DNA of 64,000 nt. Source: Roseovarius sp. Pro17 (GTDB lineage: Bacteria > Pseudomonadota > Alphaproteobacteria > Rhodobacterales > Rhodobacteraceae). This document shows positions 46,443-55,959 of this stretch, piece after piece. The position numbers were made by a program, and so were the translations under genes. Location: contig NZ_CP141179.1 of NCBI RefSeq assembly GCF_035599575.1, forward strand, positions 1,116,001 through 1,180,000. Reading direction: 5' to 3'. The number at the start of each line of letters is the position of its first letter. Positions within the stretch are counted from its first letter, which is position 1. The notes beneath the pieces are model-generated. The model worked only from the letters and a program-made list of their open reading frames with translations, was not told where the DNA came from and searched no databases.

Positions 46443-47528
46443 TTAATCCCGATTGCGGCGGCGTATGGTTGGTTTGCGCGGGGTGGGTTTGCCCCCCTTT
46501 GGGCCGGGCTTGCCGCCTTCGGCCGGCTTGGCATTGCGGCCCGCGCCTGGCTTGGCACCATGAGCAGGTTTAGCTGAGCGGCCAGCACCCGGTTTGTTGA
46601 CATGATCCGGCTTTGCAGACCGCGCCCCGCCTGATTTGCCGCCCTTGGGCGCACCGGGTCGGGCAGGGCTGGGCCGGGAAGGGTCGGGTTGTGCCGGGCC
46701 GGGCTTGCCTGCCAGCGACGAACCCGTGCGGCGGGGGCGCGGCTTGGGCTTGAGGGCTGGCTGCGCCTCGGTTTCGGGGTCCAGCCCCAGTTGGTCGCGC
46801 AGCACGCGCGCGCGGATTTCCTCGACGGCTCCGGGCTTTAGCTGGCCTAGCTGAAAGGGGCCATAGCTGACGCGGATCAGGCGGTTGACGGTCAGACCGA
46901 CGGCCTCCATCGCGCGTCGCACCTCGCGGTTGCGGCCCTCGCGAATGGCGCAGGTGATCCATGCGTTCGCGCCCTGCTGGCGGTCCAGCGACACGGCCAT
47001 CGGTTGAAACCGCTCACCATCCAGCACCAGACCCTCGCGCAGCGGCGCAAAGGTGGCGTCGGTCGGGCGGCCATTCACGCGCACGCGGTACTTGCGCAGC
47101 CAGCCGGTGCTGGGCAATTCCAGCTTGCGCTTGATGCCGCCGTCGTTGGTCAGCAGCAGCAGTCCCTCGGATGTGATATCCAGTCGGCCCACTGTCATTA
47201 CGCGCGGCAGATCGTCGGGCAGCTCGTCGAATATGGTGACGCGGCCCTGCTCATCACTGTTGGTTGTCACGAGGCCAGAGGGCTTGTGATAAAGCCAGAG
47301 GCGCGCAGGCTCGGGCGCGCCCAGCGTTTTGCCATTCACGGTGACGCGGTCCTGAGGCGTCACGTTCAGCGCAGCGCGGTCGATGACCTTGCCGTTGACG
47401 GTAACGCAACCGGTTTCGATCAGGCGCTCTGCCTCGCGGCGGCTGGCGATGCCAGCGCGCGCGATAACTTTGGCGATGCGTTCGCCGGGGGGCGGGGTCG
47501 TGCCGGGGGAAGGGGCGTCTTTGCTCAT
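46443..47528 (-). CDS. RluB-like rRNA pseudouridine synthase
   Basis: A 361-aa RsuA/RluB-family enzyme. N-terminal S4 domain: [20 protein letters not shown]. Catalytic Asp: [17 protein letters not shown]. The last ~120 residues are a repetitive Lys/Pro/Gly/Ala tail ([24 protein letters not shown] repeats), basic and probably RNA-binding or disordered. ATG 47528 follows better than the upstream ATG at 47546. It is divergent from tadA. Confidence 0.88.
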   Translation of the reverse strand: MSKDAPSPGTTPPPGERIAKVIARAGIASRREAERLIETGCVTVNGKVIDRAALNVTPQDRVTVNGKTLGAPEPARLWLYHKPSGLVTTNSDEQGRVTIFDELPDDLPRVMTVGRLDITSEGLLLLTNDGGIKRKLELPSTGWLRKYRVRVNGRPTDATFAPLREGLVLDGERFQPMAVSLDRQQGANAWITCAIREGRNREVRRAMEAVGLTVNRLIRVSYGPFQLGQLKPGAVEEIRARVLRDQLGLDPETEAQPALKPKPRPRRTGSSLAGKPGPAQPDPSRPSPARPGAPKGGKSGGARSAKPDHVNKPGAGRSAKPAHGAKPGAGRNAKPAEGGKPGPKGGKPTPRKPTIRRRNRD

Positions 47529-47591
47529 GAGCGCGGCATAGCCCATATGCGGGCCTTGCGAAAGCGTCTATCGCGGGGCAACAAAGGGTGC

Positions 47592-48044
47592 ATGAGCTTT
47601 ACCAGTCATATGGACGCCGCGCTTGCCGAGGCCCGCGCCGCCGCCGCCCGCGGCGAGGTGCCGGTGGGCGCCGTGATGCTGGACAGCGCAGGCAATATCG
47701 TCGCGCGCGGCAGCAACCGCACCCGCGAACTGAGCGATCCGACCGCCCACGCCGAGATTCTGGCTATTCGCGCCGCCTGCGCCGCTGCGGGGAGCGAGCG
47801 TTTGATGGGTCACACCCTCTACGTCACGCTTGAGCCTTGCGCGATGTGCGCCGCCGCCATAGCCGCCGCCCGCCTGAAGGCAGTCTATTTCGGTGCGATC
47901 GATCCGAAATCGGGCGGCGTTTTGCATGGCGCACGGGTATTCAGCCACCCGCAAGCGCACCACAAGCCTGAGGTTTACGACGGGATTGCTGCGGAGGAAA
48001 GCGAGGCTTTGCTAAAGGCATTTTTTGCCTCAAAGCGCGAGTGA
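47592..48044 (+). CDS. tadA: tRNA-specific adenosine deaminase TadA
   Basis: A 150-aa zinc deaminase that makes inosine at wobble position 34 of tRNA-Arg. The zinc site is TAHAEILAI and LEPCAMCAAAI. ATG 47592 is preceded by AAAGGG; longer upstream frames are antisense to the pseudouridine synthase and are not accepted. Sits head-to-head with rluB-like, a frequent neighbour. Confidence 0.94.
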   Translation: MSFTSHMDAALAEARAAAARGEVPVGAVMLDSAGNIVARGSNRTRELSDPTAHAEILAIRAACAAAGSERLMGHTLYVTLEPCAMCAAAIAAARLKAVYFGAIDPKSGGVLHGARVFSHPQAHHKPEVYDGIAAEESEALLKAFFASKRE

Positions 48045-48070
48045 TGGTTTGAAAATTCCAAATCCCGACC

Positions 48071-48763
48071 TCAGAGGTCAATTGCCTCCATGACTTGTGG
48101 CTCGATCACGTTCACGCCGGGCAGGGCGGTCACCAATGCCTCGGCTGACTGTTCTAGCGCGTCGAAGGTGCGGTAGTGGCAAGGGATTACCGTCTTGAAA
48201 TCAAAGAAGGTCTTGGCGGCATAGGCTGCGCGGCGCATGTCCATGGTGAAATGCCCGCCTGCGCAGAGGATACCGACCTCGGGCCGATGCAGCGCCTGAA
48301 AGACGCCCATGTCGGCCATAACGTCGGTGTCGCCGCTAACATAGATTGTGCGCCCGTCGTGTTCGATCATAAAGCCGCACTCACTGCCTGCCACATGAGG
48401 GCCATTCGGCCCGGCAAAGCTGCTGGAGTGGGTCGCGTGGACCATCGTGACGCGCACGCCGCCCAGATCGACCGTGCCACCCTTGTTAAATCCGACCGTC
48501 TCGATGTTTTCATGCTCGGCCCAGTGACTCATCAGGTCGAACTGCCCGACGACCGGGATTTTCAGCTTGCGGGCGAGGTCCAGAGTATCTGACGCATGGT
48601 CGAAATGCGCATGGGTCAGCAGGATATGCGTGGCGCCCTTGGTCGCCTCGTCGTGACGTGCCTCAGGCAGCATCGGATTGCCGTTCAGCCACGGGTCGAT
48701 CAGCAGGGTCTGCCCGCCCCATTCGATACGAAATGAACTGTGTCCAAGCCAGATGATCTTCAT
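48071..48763 (-). CDS. UPF0173 metal-dependent hydrolase
   Basis: A 230-aa metallo-beta-lactamase-fold protein. Motifs: IIWLGHSSFRIEW, the metal-binding HILLTHAHFDHASD, and VSGDTDVMADMG. AAAGGAG precedes ATG 48763. Substrate unknown. A long palindromic repeat lies just upstream. Confidence 0.88.
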   Translation of the reverse strand: MKIIWLGHSSFRIEWGGQTLLIDPWLNGNPMLPEARHDEATKGATHILLTHAHFDHASDTLDLARKLKIPVVGQFDLMSHWAEHENIETVGFNKGGTVDLGGVRVTMVHATHSSSFAGPNGPHVAGSECGFMIEHDGRTIYVSGDTDVMADMGVFQALHRPEVGILCAGGHFTMDMRRAAYAAKTFFDFKTVIPCHYRTFDALEQSAEALVTALPGVNVIEPQVMEAIDL

Positions 48764-48794
48764 GACATTCTCCTTTGGCGCTGTTGTGGTCATG

Positions 48795-48911
48795 TTAAAG
48801 CGTTTCGCGACAAACCTGAATCACAGATTTTCGCGAAACGCGCGCGACATATCAACGTTGCGCGCGTTTCGCCTTAGCTGAGTGCCTCAGGTCAAAGGCG
48901 AAACGCTTTAG
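48795..48911. repeat. Long palindromic intergenic repeat
   Basis: Terminal inverted repeats TTAAAGCGTTTCGC (48795-48808) and GCGAAACGCTTTAG (48898-48911) match at 13 of 14 positions. Inside are two further copies of the core: GCGAAACGC near 48833 and GCGTTTCGC near 48864. The whole can fold into one large cruciform or two stacked hairpins. It looks like a dispersed REP/MITE-type element between the hydrolase and gatC. Confidence 0.7.
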
Positions 48912-49012
48912 CACAGCGCATAGTGCGCGGCATGGGTTCCGTGCGGATACTTGCACACGAACCGGGCGGGCGCTAAACGCGGGGCAACGCCCAATTGCGA
49001 AGGATCGTCCCC

Positions 49013-49300
49013 ATGTCGATTGACACAAGCACCGCCGCCCGTGTGGCCAAGCTGGCCCGTATTCGCGTCGAAGAGGATGCGCTGCCTGCGCTGGTGGATG
49101 ATTTCAACACTATCCTCGGCTTTATCGAGCAACTGGGCGAGGTGGATGTTGAGGGCGTTGAGCCGATGACCTCCGTCACGCCCATGCGCCTGCCGCGTCG
49201 CGCCGACACTGTGACAGATGGCGATCAGCAAAAGAAAGTGCTGTCGAATGCGCCTGATGCGCGCGAGGGGTTCTTTGCTGTGCCGAAAGTGGTGGAATGA
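49013..49300 (+). CDS. gatC: Asp/Glu-tRNA amidotransferase subunit C
   Basis: A 95-aa helical protein that stabilises GatA in the GatCAB complex. Family features: [20 protein letters not shown] and [20 protein letters not shown]. Its stop overlaps the gatA start (ATGA), so the subunits are made together. Confidence 0.95.
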   Translation: MSIDTSTAARVAKLARIRVEEDALPALVDDFNTILGFIEQLGEVDVEGVEPMTSVTPMRLPRRADTVTDGDQQKKVLSNAPDAREGFFAVPKVVE

Positions 49301-50787
49301 TGTCTGATCTGAACAAGCTGACGATTGCCGAAGCCCGCGATGCGCTGCGCAAGGGTGACGTCACCAGTGCCGAGCTGACCGAGGCGTGCCTGACTGAAAT
49401 CGAGGGTGCGCGCGCACTGAACGCGTTCGTGCATGAGACGCCCGATCTGGCGCGCGAGATGGCCGCTGCCGCCGACACGCGACTAAAGCGCGGTGATGCG
49501 CCCGCGATGTGCGGCATCCCGCTGGGGATAAAGGATTTGTTTTGCACCAAAGGCGTGCCGAGCCAAGCGGGCAGTGGCATCCTGGAGGGGTTCACGCCCG
49601 AATACGAATCGACTGTAACGCAGAATCTGTTTGATGCAGGCGCGGTCATGCTGGGCAAGTTGAACATGGACGAATTCGCCATGGGCTCGTCCAACGAGAC
49701 CAGCGTTTACGGTAACGTCGTGAATCCTTGGCGGCGCGGAAACGACGATGCTCAGCTAACACCCGGCGGCTCGTCCGGTGGCTCGGCTGCCGCTGTCGCC
49801 GCCGATCTGTGCCTCGGCGCGACCGGCACCGATACGGGCGGCTCGATCCGCCAGCCAGCGGCCTTTACCGGCATAACCGGGATCAAGCCGACCTACGGGC
49901 GCTGCTCGCGCTGGGGGGTCGTCGCCTTTGCCTCTAGCCTCGATCAGGCCGGACCCATGACGAAAACAGTGCGCGATTCGGCGATCATGCTGGGCGCGAT
50001 GTGCAGCTACGACGCCAAGGACAGCACCAGCGCCGACATCCCGGTGCCGGATTTCGAGGCGGCGCTGTCGGGCGATGTTCGCGGCAAAGTGATCGGCATC
50101 CCCAAAGAGTACCGCATGGACGGGATGCCTGCCGAGATCGAAAAACTATGGGCCGATGGCACGGCAATGCTAAAGGACGCAGGTGCCGAAGTGCGCGACA
50201 TTTCCCTGCCGCACACCAAATATGCGCTGCCTGCCTACTACGTCATTGCGCCCGCCGAGGCATCCAGCAACCTCGCTCGCTATGATGGCGTGCGCTACGG
50301 TCACCGGGCCAAGCTGGCGCCGGGCGATGGCATTACCGAGATGTATGAGAAAACCCGCGCAGAAGGGTTCGGCGCCGAGGTGCAGCGCCGTGTGATGATT
50401 GGTACCTATGTTCTCTCCGCAGGCTTTTACGACGCTTATTACAATCGCGCGCGCAAAGTGCGCACACTGATCAAGCGCGATTTTGAGCAGGTATTCGAGG
50501 CCGGCGTCGATGCGATTCTGACGCCAGCGACCCCCAGCGCCGCGTTCGGCCTCGGTGAAATGGCCAGCGCCGATCCTGTTCAGATGTATCTGAACGACGT
50601 TTTTACTGTTACGGTGAACCTTGCCGGCCTTCCGGGCGTTACAGTTCCAGCGGGGCAGGACGCGCAGGGGCTTCCCTTGGGGCTGCAACTGATCGGGCGT
50701 CCGTGGGAAGAAGGCGATCTGCTGAATTGCGCCTACGCGCTGGAGCGGGCCGCCGGATTTGTAGCCAAGCCGCAAAAATGGTGGTAG
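49297..50787 (+). CDS. gatA: Asp/Glu-tRNA amidotransferase subunit A
   Basis: A 496-aa amidase-signature enzyme that releases ammonia from glutamine for Gln-tRNA and Asn-tRNA formation. The Ser-cisSer-Lys triad is visible: Lys in [10 protein letters not shown], Ser residues in [16 protein letters not shown] and [15 protein letters not shown] 49297 and 49300 are adjacent options. gatB is not in the window. Confidence 0.96.
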   Translation: MMSDLNKLTIAEARDALRKGDVTSAELTEACLTEIEGARALNAFVHETPDLAREMAAAADTRLKRGDAPAMCGIPLGIKDLFCTKGVPSQAGSGILEGFTPEYESTVTQNLFDAGAVMLGKLNMDEFAMGSSNETSVYGNVVNPWRRGNDDAQLTPGGSSGGSAAAVAADLCLGATGTDTGGSIRQPAAFTGITGIKPTYGRCSRWGVVAFASSLDQAGPMTKTVRDSAIMLGAMCSYDAKDSTSADIPVPDFEAALSGDVRGKVIGIPKEYRMDGMPAEIEKLWADGTAMLKDAGAEVRDISLPHTKYALPAYYVIAPAEASSNLARYDGVRYGHRAKLAPGDGITEMYEKTRAEGFGAEVQRRVMIGTYVLSAGFYDAYYNRARKVRTLIKRDFEQVFEAGVDAILTPATPSAAFGLGEMASADPVQMYLNDVFTVTVNLAGLPGVTVPAGQDAQGLPLGLQLIGRPWEEGDLLNCAYALERAAGFVAKPQKWW

Positions 50788-50815
50788 GTCCCGCCGATAC
50801 CTGAGCGAGGCGAAC

Positions 50816-51544
50816 GTGAACATGCGACTTCTGACGACGAGTGTGGCCCTTTTGGCGCTGGCCGCCTGCGGAACCTCTATCCCTGATAGCGCGCCGGACA
50901 GCGGCGCGGGCGTCGGGTTTGGCAACTATGCCGAATATCAGACCAAGCGCGATGCGCAGTTGGCGGGCAGGGCGCTGCCTGCGCCTGACGCCGTCACGTC
51001 GACGCCCATTGGCGGCGGAAGCGATTCTGATGATCTGGTGGCGCAGACCCGTGCAGCGCTGGGCACCAACCCCCAGAGTCTGGCGGGCAATTCAGGCAAG
51101 CCCATCGTGCAGGCGGGGGCAGCAAATCCCGCATCGCAGATCACCAACAGTCCCGGTATTTCGGTCGAGAACAACTTTGACGCGGTTAGTGGAACCCGCT
51201 CAATCGAGGATGATGCCGCGCGCGTTGCGGCGGCGCGTCAGCAATACGAAGTCGCATCGGTTGAGGCGCTGCCCAGTCGCAGTGGCGGCGAGGCGCCGAA
51301 TATCGTGGCCTACGCCCTCAGCAGTAAACATGCGCCCGGCACGCAAATTTATCGGCGCGTAGGGCTGAACAAACAGGTTAAGTCCGAGCGCAATTGCGCG
51401 GCCTATTCCGGTCCGGATCTGGCGCAGATTGAGTTTCTGTCCAAAGGCGGGCCAGAGCGGGACCGCCTCGGACTGGACCCCGATGGCGACGGTTTTGCCT
51501 GTTCGTGGGATCCGCGCCCCTTTCGCAAGGCCGCAGGCGGTTGA
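50816..51544 (+). CDS. Lipoprotein with excalibur-like motif
   Basis: A 242-aa predicted lipoprotein: lipobox LALAACG near residue 18. The middle is low-complexity, rich in Ala, Ser and Gly. The C-terminus has ERNCAAYSGPDLAQIEFLSK and LDPDGDGFACSWDPRPFR, the DPDGDGxAC pattern of calcium-binding excalibur domains. GTG 50816 follows GAGG; ATG 50822 is possible. It lies seven bases before an amidase gene, so a cell-wall role is plausible. Confidence 0.75.
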   Translation: MNMRLLTTSVALLALAACGTSIPDSAPDSGAGVGFGNYAEYQTKRDAQLAGRALPAPDAVTSTPIGGGSDSDDLVAQTRAALGTNPQSLAGNSGKPIVQAGAANPASQITNSPGISVENNFDAVSGTRSIEDDAARVAAARQQYEVASVEALPSRSGGEAPNIVAYALSSKHAPGTQIYRRVGLNKQVKSERNCAAYSGPDLAQIEFLSKGGPERDRLGLDPDGDGFACSWDPRPFRKAAGG

Positions 51545-51550
51545 TCGGGC

Positions 51551-52261
51551 GTGAGCCCTCGCATTGACGCGGACTTGCCGGATGTCGTCTGGCAGCCGTC
51601 GCCCAACGTGGGGGCGCGGCGCGGCGGGGTCGAGCCCGATATCATCGTGGTCCATTTCACCAATATGCAGAGCGCCGACGCGGCGGTCGCGCGACTGTGC
51701 GATCCGGACGCGCAGGTATCCTGTCACTACGTCATCAGCGAGGATGGCAGGCTGTGGCAGCTGGTGGATGAGGCCGCGCGCGCCTGGCACGCGGGGCAGG
51801 GCCGCTGGGGTGCGGTAAGCGACGTCAACTCCCGCTCGATCGGGATTGAGCTGGCCAGTCGCGGCAACCATCCGTTTCCCGAGCCTCAGATGCATATGCT
51901 GGAGCGGTTGTTGCCGGGCATCATGGCGCGCTGGCATATTCCGCCCGAGCGGGTCATCGGTCATTCCGACATAGCGCCGGATCGCAAGGACGATCCCGGC
52001 CCGCATTTCGACTGGCGTCGGCTGGCCATGCAGGGATTGGCGATATGGCCGCAGGCCGGTGCCGCAGCGGATCTATCCCGGTTCCGCGATCTGAGTGCGC
52101 AAGTGGGCTATGGTGCCGAGTTCAGCGACGAGGCGGTGCTGACTGCGCTGCGCCTGCGCTGGCGGCCTTGGGCGCGTGGGCCACTGGACGCTGGCGACAT
52201 GGCCGTGCTGGCCAATATAACTGCGCGCTTTCCCGTTGACCGGGGCGGGCAGGGTGCTTAA
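51551..52261 (+). CDS. N-acetylmuramoyl-L-alanine amidase, AmpD/AmiD type
   Basis: A 236-aa amidase_2-domain protein. Zinc ligands: His in IIVVHFTNM, His in RVIGHSDIAPDRKDDPG and the final residue of that motif. The recycling-type signature SIGIELASRGNHPF is present. A C-terminal peptidoglycan-binding-like domain follows (about 175-230). No signal peptide is seen, so a cytosolic muropeptide-recycling role is favoured. GTG start. Confidence 0.87.
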   Translation: MSPRIDADLPDVVWQPSPNVGARRGGVEPDIIVVHFTNMQSADAAVARLCDPDAQVSCHYVISEDGRLWQLVDEAARAWHAGQGRWGAVSDVNSRSIGIELASRGNHPFPEPQMHMLERLLPGIMARWHIPPERVIGHSDIAPDRKDDPGPHFDWRRLAMQGLAIWPQAGAAADLSRFRDLSAQVGYGAEFSDEAVLTALRLRWRPWARGPLDAGDMAVLANITARFPVDRGGQGA

Positions 52262-52267
52262 CTGCGA

Positions 52268-52696
52268 ATTGCGCGGAGGGCCGGATGGCCGCTTATGGGG
52301 AAACCGCAAGGTTTCACCGTGGGAGGAAAGTCCGGACTCCACAAGACAACGGTGCCGGGTAACGCCCGGCCGGGGTAACCCGAGGGAAAGCGCCACAGAA
52401 AAGAAACCGCCTGCACTTCGCCACGGCGAAGCACGCGGGTAAGGGTGAAACGGTGGGGTAAGAGCCCACCGCGGGGCTGGCAACAGCACTGGCACGGCAA
52501 GCCCCACCGGGAGCAATGCCAAATAGGGACCGCGCGCGGGGCAGGTCGGCCTAGGTCGATACCGCCCGCAGGCACGTCTTGGCCCGGCGGTCCGGGTTGG
52601 CAGCCAAAGGGGCGGTGGTAACATCGTCTTTAGATGAATGGTCATCCAAGGGCAGGTTACGGCTTGCTCTGGACAGAATCCGGCTTATAGGCCCTC
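52268..52696 (+). ncRNA. rnpB: RNase P RNA, class A
   Basis: Conserved blocks are in the right order: GGAGGAAAGTCCGGACTCC (P4/J3-4 region), GGGAAAGCGCCACAGAAA, AAGGGTGAAACGGTGGGGTA, GGAGCAATGCCAAATAGG, and at the end GGACAGAATCCGGCTTATAG. It is the catalytic subunit of tRNA 5' processing. The exact ends are estimated from the outer conserved blocks. Confidence 0.96.
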
Positions 52697-52926
52697 CGCG
52701 CATTTTCGGGGCTGGATGCAGAAAGCGCCGGGGATTTTCCCGGCCCACGATGTCACGGGTAACGCGCACGCAGGCGATTGCGGGGTTGGGCTATTTGACC
52801 CAAGAAAATACCAGGGCCTTCGTCCACGGGAATGTCGCAATGGTGGTTGACTCGGGGGGCGGCGGCGTTAAAAGGCAGTCAAACGTATTTACCGGCAGCC
52901 CGGCTGCCCGTCGCAGGAGATGAAAC

Positions 52927-53094
52927 ATGGCGAAGCCGACCACAATCAAGATCCGCCTGAATTCGACCGCGGGCACGGGCCACTTCTATGTGACCAAGAA
53001 AAACGCGCGCACGATGACCGAAAAGATGGCACTCAAGAAATATGATCCCGTCGTGCGCAAGCATGTCGAGTACAAGGAAGGCAAGATCAAGTAA
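52927..53094 (+). CDS. rpmG: Ribosomal protein bL33
   Basis: A 55-aa protein beginning [18 protein letters not shown] and containing [15 protein letters not shown], the L33 signature. The CxxC zinc motifs of some L33 forms are absent, as usual in alphaproteobacteria. AGGAG lies eight bases before the ATG. A terminator follows. Confidence 0.96.
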   Translation: MAKPTTIKIRLNSTAGTGHFYVTKKNARTMTEKMALKKYDPVVRKHVEYKEGKIK

Positions 53095-53118
53095 GATCTG
53101 CCTGAGCTATGTATTTTG

Positions 53119-53148
53119 AAAGGTCGCGCTAGATGAGCGCGGCCTTTT
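53119..53148 (+). terminator. Terminator after rpmG
   Basis: AAAGGTCGCGC pairs with GCGCGGCCTTT around TAGATGA and ends in TTTT. Confidence 0.75.
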
Positions 53149-53186
53149 GCGTTGGAACGGACAGTGCTGCGCAGGAGTGGTCACAG

Positions 53187-53810
53187 ATGATGGCGGGAAG
53201 ATCCGCAGATGTGGATTGGAGCGATATTTTGGCTCCCGGAGAGCGGCTGTATTGGACAGGACGTCCAGTCTATGGTGCCCGAACTTGGCAATTGGTCGGG
53301 CACGAACCGGTCTGGTACGCGGCATTCGGTGCCGGGATCGCCATCATGTGGATCAGCGTGCCATTCATCCCGGCGGACGGATCCTTCGGCGCGTGGGAGG
53401 CGGCCTGGGTCTATGGGGCTGTCACGCTCTGTTTCGTCCTCTATGCGTACTACATGATCAGCACCCGCGCGTATGTGCTGGGCAGTTTGGACTACGCTGT
53501 GACGGACCGGCGCGCCATTGTGTGCAGGCACGGGCGCGATCCGCTGCTGCGCCGGCGGCGATACTTTGTCTCTTGCCCGCTGCATCCCGAATGGAGTTTT
53601 CCCATCGTAAAGCTGTGGCCGCTGGAAGCGGTCCAGGTGGGATCGGCCCTGTCGGGGGAGGCTGTTCAGCCGTTGGGGTGGGGTCTCATTCATCCCGGCT
53701 GGCCGGTCCTTTTGGGACGTTTGACCGTTCCAGTCCTCTTCGAGAATATCCCGGATGCGGGCGCTGTGCGTGATATCCTAGTCACGGCTGCGCGAAATGC
53801 CGGCCCGTAA
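53187..53810 (+). CDS. Membrane protein, PH-like fold, 207 aa
   Basis: Not firmly assigned. The start region DVDWSDILAPGERLYWTGRP resembles bacterial PH-domain (bPH2-like) membrane proteins. Two membrane helices follow, about residues 45-65 and 75-95. A beta-rich domain (YAVTDRRAIVCRHG ... PLEAVQVGS) comes after. ATG 53187 is chosen since AGGAG lies nine bases upstream; an earlier ATG at 53133 falls inside the rpmG terminator. Confidence 0.65.
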   Translation: MMAGRSADVDWSDILAPGERLYWTGRPVYGARTWQLVGHEPVWYAAFGAGIAIMWISVPFIPADGSFGAWEAAWVYGAVTLCFVLYAYYMISTRAYVLGSLDYAVTDRRAIVCRHGRDPLLRRRRYFVSCPLHPEWSFPIVKLWPLEAVQVGSALSGEAVQPLGWGLIHPGWPVLLGRLTVPVLFENIPDAGAVRDILVTAARNAGP

Positions 53811-53827
53811 TAGACGCATCCTCGACG

Positions 53828-53858
53828 AAAAAGGCCGACCCTGCGGGCCGGCCTTCCC
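53828..53858 (-). terminator. Terminator of the Bax-inhibitor-1 gene
   Basis: On the minus strand AAGGCCGGCC pairs with GTCGGCCTT around a GC-rich loop and is followed by a run of T. It lies 23 bases past the stop of the BI-1 gene. Confidence 0.65.
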
Positions 53859-53880
53859 AATAGATCTAATTCAAGGCTGC

Positions 53881-54600
53881 TTACTCGCGGTTGCCCATCA
53901 ACTGCAGCAGGAACATGAACATGTTGATGAAGTCGAGGTAGAGGCGCAGTGCGCCCATGATTGCCGACTTGCCCAGCCATTCGCTGTCGCCATTGTGCGC
54001 GTGGGCCAGATACTCATTCTTGATCGACTGCGTGTCGTAGGCAGTGAGGCCCGCAAAGATCAACACTCCGATGATCGAGATCGCGAACATGACCGCCGGC
54101 GAGCCGAGGAAGATGTTGATGACCATTGCCACGACCAAGCCGATCAGGCCCATGATCAGGAAGCTGCCCCAGCCCGAGATGTCCTTTTTGGTCGTGTAAC
54201 CCCAGAGGGACAGACCGGCAAAGGCGATTGCGGTCGTCAGAAAGACCTGAGCGATCGAGAAATCGGTGAAGATGATAAAGATGTAGCTGATCGAGACGCC
54301 CATGACGGCGGCAAAGGCATAGAAAAACAACTGCGCGGCGGCTGCCGACAGCTTGTTGATGACAGCGCCAAACGCGAAAACCATGATCAGCGGTGCGAAC
54401 ATCACGATATAGCGGGTGAAGCCGGTGAACAGCGTCTCCATCATGTAGGCGTTGTTGCCGACGGCCCAAGCGGTCAAGAAGGTCAGCAACATGCCGACCG
54501 ACATCGTGCTGTAGACCTTATTCATATGGGCGCGCAGGCCCTGATCGATCGCGGCTGTGCGGGTCCCACCTGCCGTCCGGATCGTGTTGTATTCAGCCAT
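53881..54600 (-). CDS. Bax inhibitor-1/YccA family membrane protein
   Basis: A 239-aa protein with seven hydrophobic helices. The family pattern near the start is HMNKVYSTMSVGMLLTFLTA, and the C-terminal stretch AYDTQSIKNEYL contains the conserved Asp of the pH-sensing pair. Family members are inner-membrane proteins linked to calcium leak or to regulation of FtsH. Monocistronic with its own terminator. Confidence 0.9.
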   Translation of the reverse strand: MAEYNTIRTAGGTRTAAIDQGLRAHMNKVYSTMSVGMLLTFLTAWAVGNNAYMMETLFTGFTRYIVMFAPLIMVFAFGAVINKLSAAAAQLFFYAFAAVMGVSISYIFIIFTDFSIAQVFLTTAIAFAGLSLWGYTTKKDISGWGSFLIMGLIGLVVAMVINIFLGSPAVMFAISIIGVLIFAGLTAYDTQSIKNEYLAHAHNGDSEWLGKSAIMGALRLYLDFINMFMFLLQLMGNRE

Positions 54601-54743
54601 CTGTGCCTCCGATTTGATAAAGCTGGGTCCCGTTGTGGACCTTTGCGTACAATATCGGGGGGCTGGCGCGTTAATTCAAGGCTTTTCGCTCGTGGTTTTG
54701 CGCCTATTGCAGGGCGCATCGCTGCTTTCTGACATTGTCAGTG

Positions 54744-54953
54744 TCAGCAGCGGGTGGGCCGCCACGCGCGGGGCATATCCCAGAAGGAGCGGCGCGCCTC
54801 TATCCGGGCCTCGGCAGCGGTCAGGCCGACATCCGCCAGCGCATCCGCATCCAGCCCGGCCAAGGCCCGACGCGAGCGGTAAAGCGCGATCATCGACCCA
54901 AGCGGCAGCTTGCGCGCGGTGGTGTCGGTGCGGGTGTGGACGAGCATGGTCAT
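54744..54953 (-). CDS. DUF1127 protein, 69 aa
   Basis: A small basic protein ending in the DUF1127 motif: LAGLDADALADVGLTAAEAR then RRSFWD. GAAGGA lies upstream of ATG 54953. Small DUF1127 proteins are common in alphaproteobacteria and are linked to RNA turnover and stress or phosphate response. Divergent from the LysR gene, which may control it. Confidence 0.8.
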   Translation of the reverse strand: MTMLVHTRTDTTARKLPLGSMIALYRSRRALAGLDADALADVGLTAAEARIEARRSFWDMPRAWRPTRC

Positions 54954-55079
54954 GGCGGGAATCCTTCTGTTTTCGTGATGCATTGTGTGAGAAGCATTTG
55001 ATCTGTTGATATATGTGGCAGAGTATGATGGATATTGGAAATGAATGTTCATGGACCCAAGCATCAAGGATGGTGATGA

Positions 55080-55949
55080 ATGAGAAATCTTGACATGACG
55101 ACGTTGCGCTCATTTGTGGCGGTGGCTGATCAGGGGGGCGTCACCCGCGCCGCCGCAATGCTGAACCTGACGCAATCGGCGGTCTCGATGCAGCTCAAGC
55201 GGTTGGAGGATCTGCTGGGTCTTGGCCTGCTGGATCGCACCGGCAGGCGCATCGCGCTGACACCCTCGGGCGAGCAGATGCTGGGATATGCGCGCCGTCT
55301 GGTCGCGCTGAACGACGAGGTTGTCGGGCGTCTCACTGATCAGGTTTGGGAGGGAGAAGTGACGTTCGGCGTGCCGCATGACATCATCCATCCGGTGATT
55401 CCCCGCGTTCTAAAGCAGTTCAACGCCGCATTTCCGCGCGTGCGTGTGCACCTTAGTTCGCTATTTACCAGTCTACTGCTGGAGTCGCATGGCAAGGGCG
55501 AGATCGACTTGATCCTTACGACCGAAACCATGGTTGGTCCCGGCGGCGAGACGCTGACCGAGGTGCCACTTCGCTTTTACGGCGCGAAGGGCGGAACGGC
55601 GTGGAAGCAGCGCCCGCTGCGCATCGCTACCTGCCGCAACTGCCTGTTTCGCCCCAAGGCCATCCGGCTTCTGGACGACGCCAATATCGATTGGGAAAGT
55701 GCGATCGACTCGGCTTCGGACGGTGCGATCGAGGCGACCGTCAGCGCCGATTTGGCGGTGACGGCGATGCTGGAAGGGACAGCGTCGCACCATCTGGAAC
55801 CGGTTCCGCAACACGCGGGCCTGCCTGATCTGGGAGAGCAAAAGATCAATATGTATGGCGCCGCCACCCCGCAGAGCGAACTGGTGACGCAGTTGGCGGC
55901 CGTTGTGCGGCAGCGCTTTGGTGCTTCTGCGCTGGCGGTGGCGTCCTGA
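55080..55949 (+). CDS. LysR-family transcriptional regulator
   Basis: A 289-aa regulator. N-terminal winged helix: TTLRSFVAVADQGGVTRAAA and LTQSAVSMQLKRLE. The effector domain begins near residue 90 (VTFGVPHDIIHPV). It lies head-to-head with the DUF1127 gene across about 125 bases, the normal arrangement for a LysR protein and its target, and is followed on the opposite strand by an MDR reductase. The inducer is unknown. Confidence 0.9.
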   Translation: MRNLDMTTLRSFVAVADQGGVTRAAAMLNLTQSAVSMQLKRLEDLLGLGLLDRTGRRIALTPSGEQMLGYARRLVALNDEVVGRLTDQVWEGEVTFGVPHDIIHPVIPRVLKQFNAAFPRVRVHLSSLFTSLLLESHGKGEIDLILTTETMVGPGGETLTEVPLRFYGAKGGTAWKQRPLRIATCRNCLFRPKAIRLLDDANIDWESAIDSASDGAIEATVSADLAVTAMLEGTASHHLEPVPQHAGLPDLGEQKINMYGAATPQSELVTQLAAVVRQRFGASALAVAS

Positions 55950-55959
55950 GCGACGCGGA

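Noticed and set aside
47004..47591. Long N-terminal extension of TadA
   Set aside because: It is antisense to the pseudouridine synthase gene; ATG 47592 gives the normal family length.
52073..52645. Minus-strand reading frame over the RNase P RNA
   Set aside because: The region is rnpB by its conserved blocks; the frame is a by-product of GC-rich structure.
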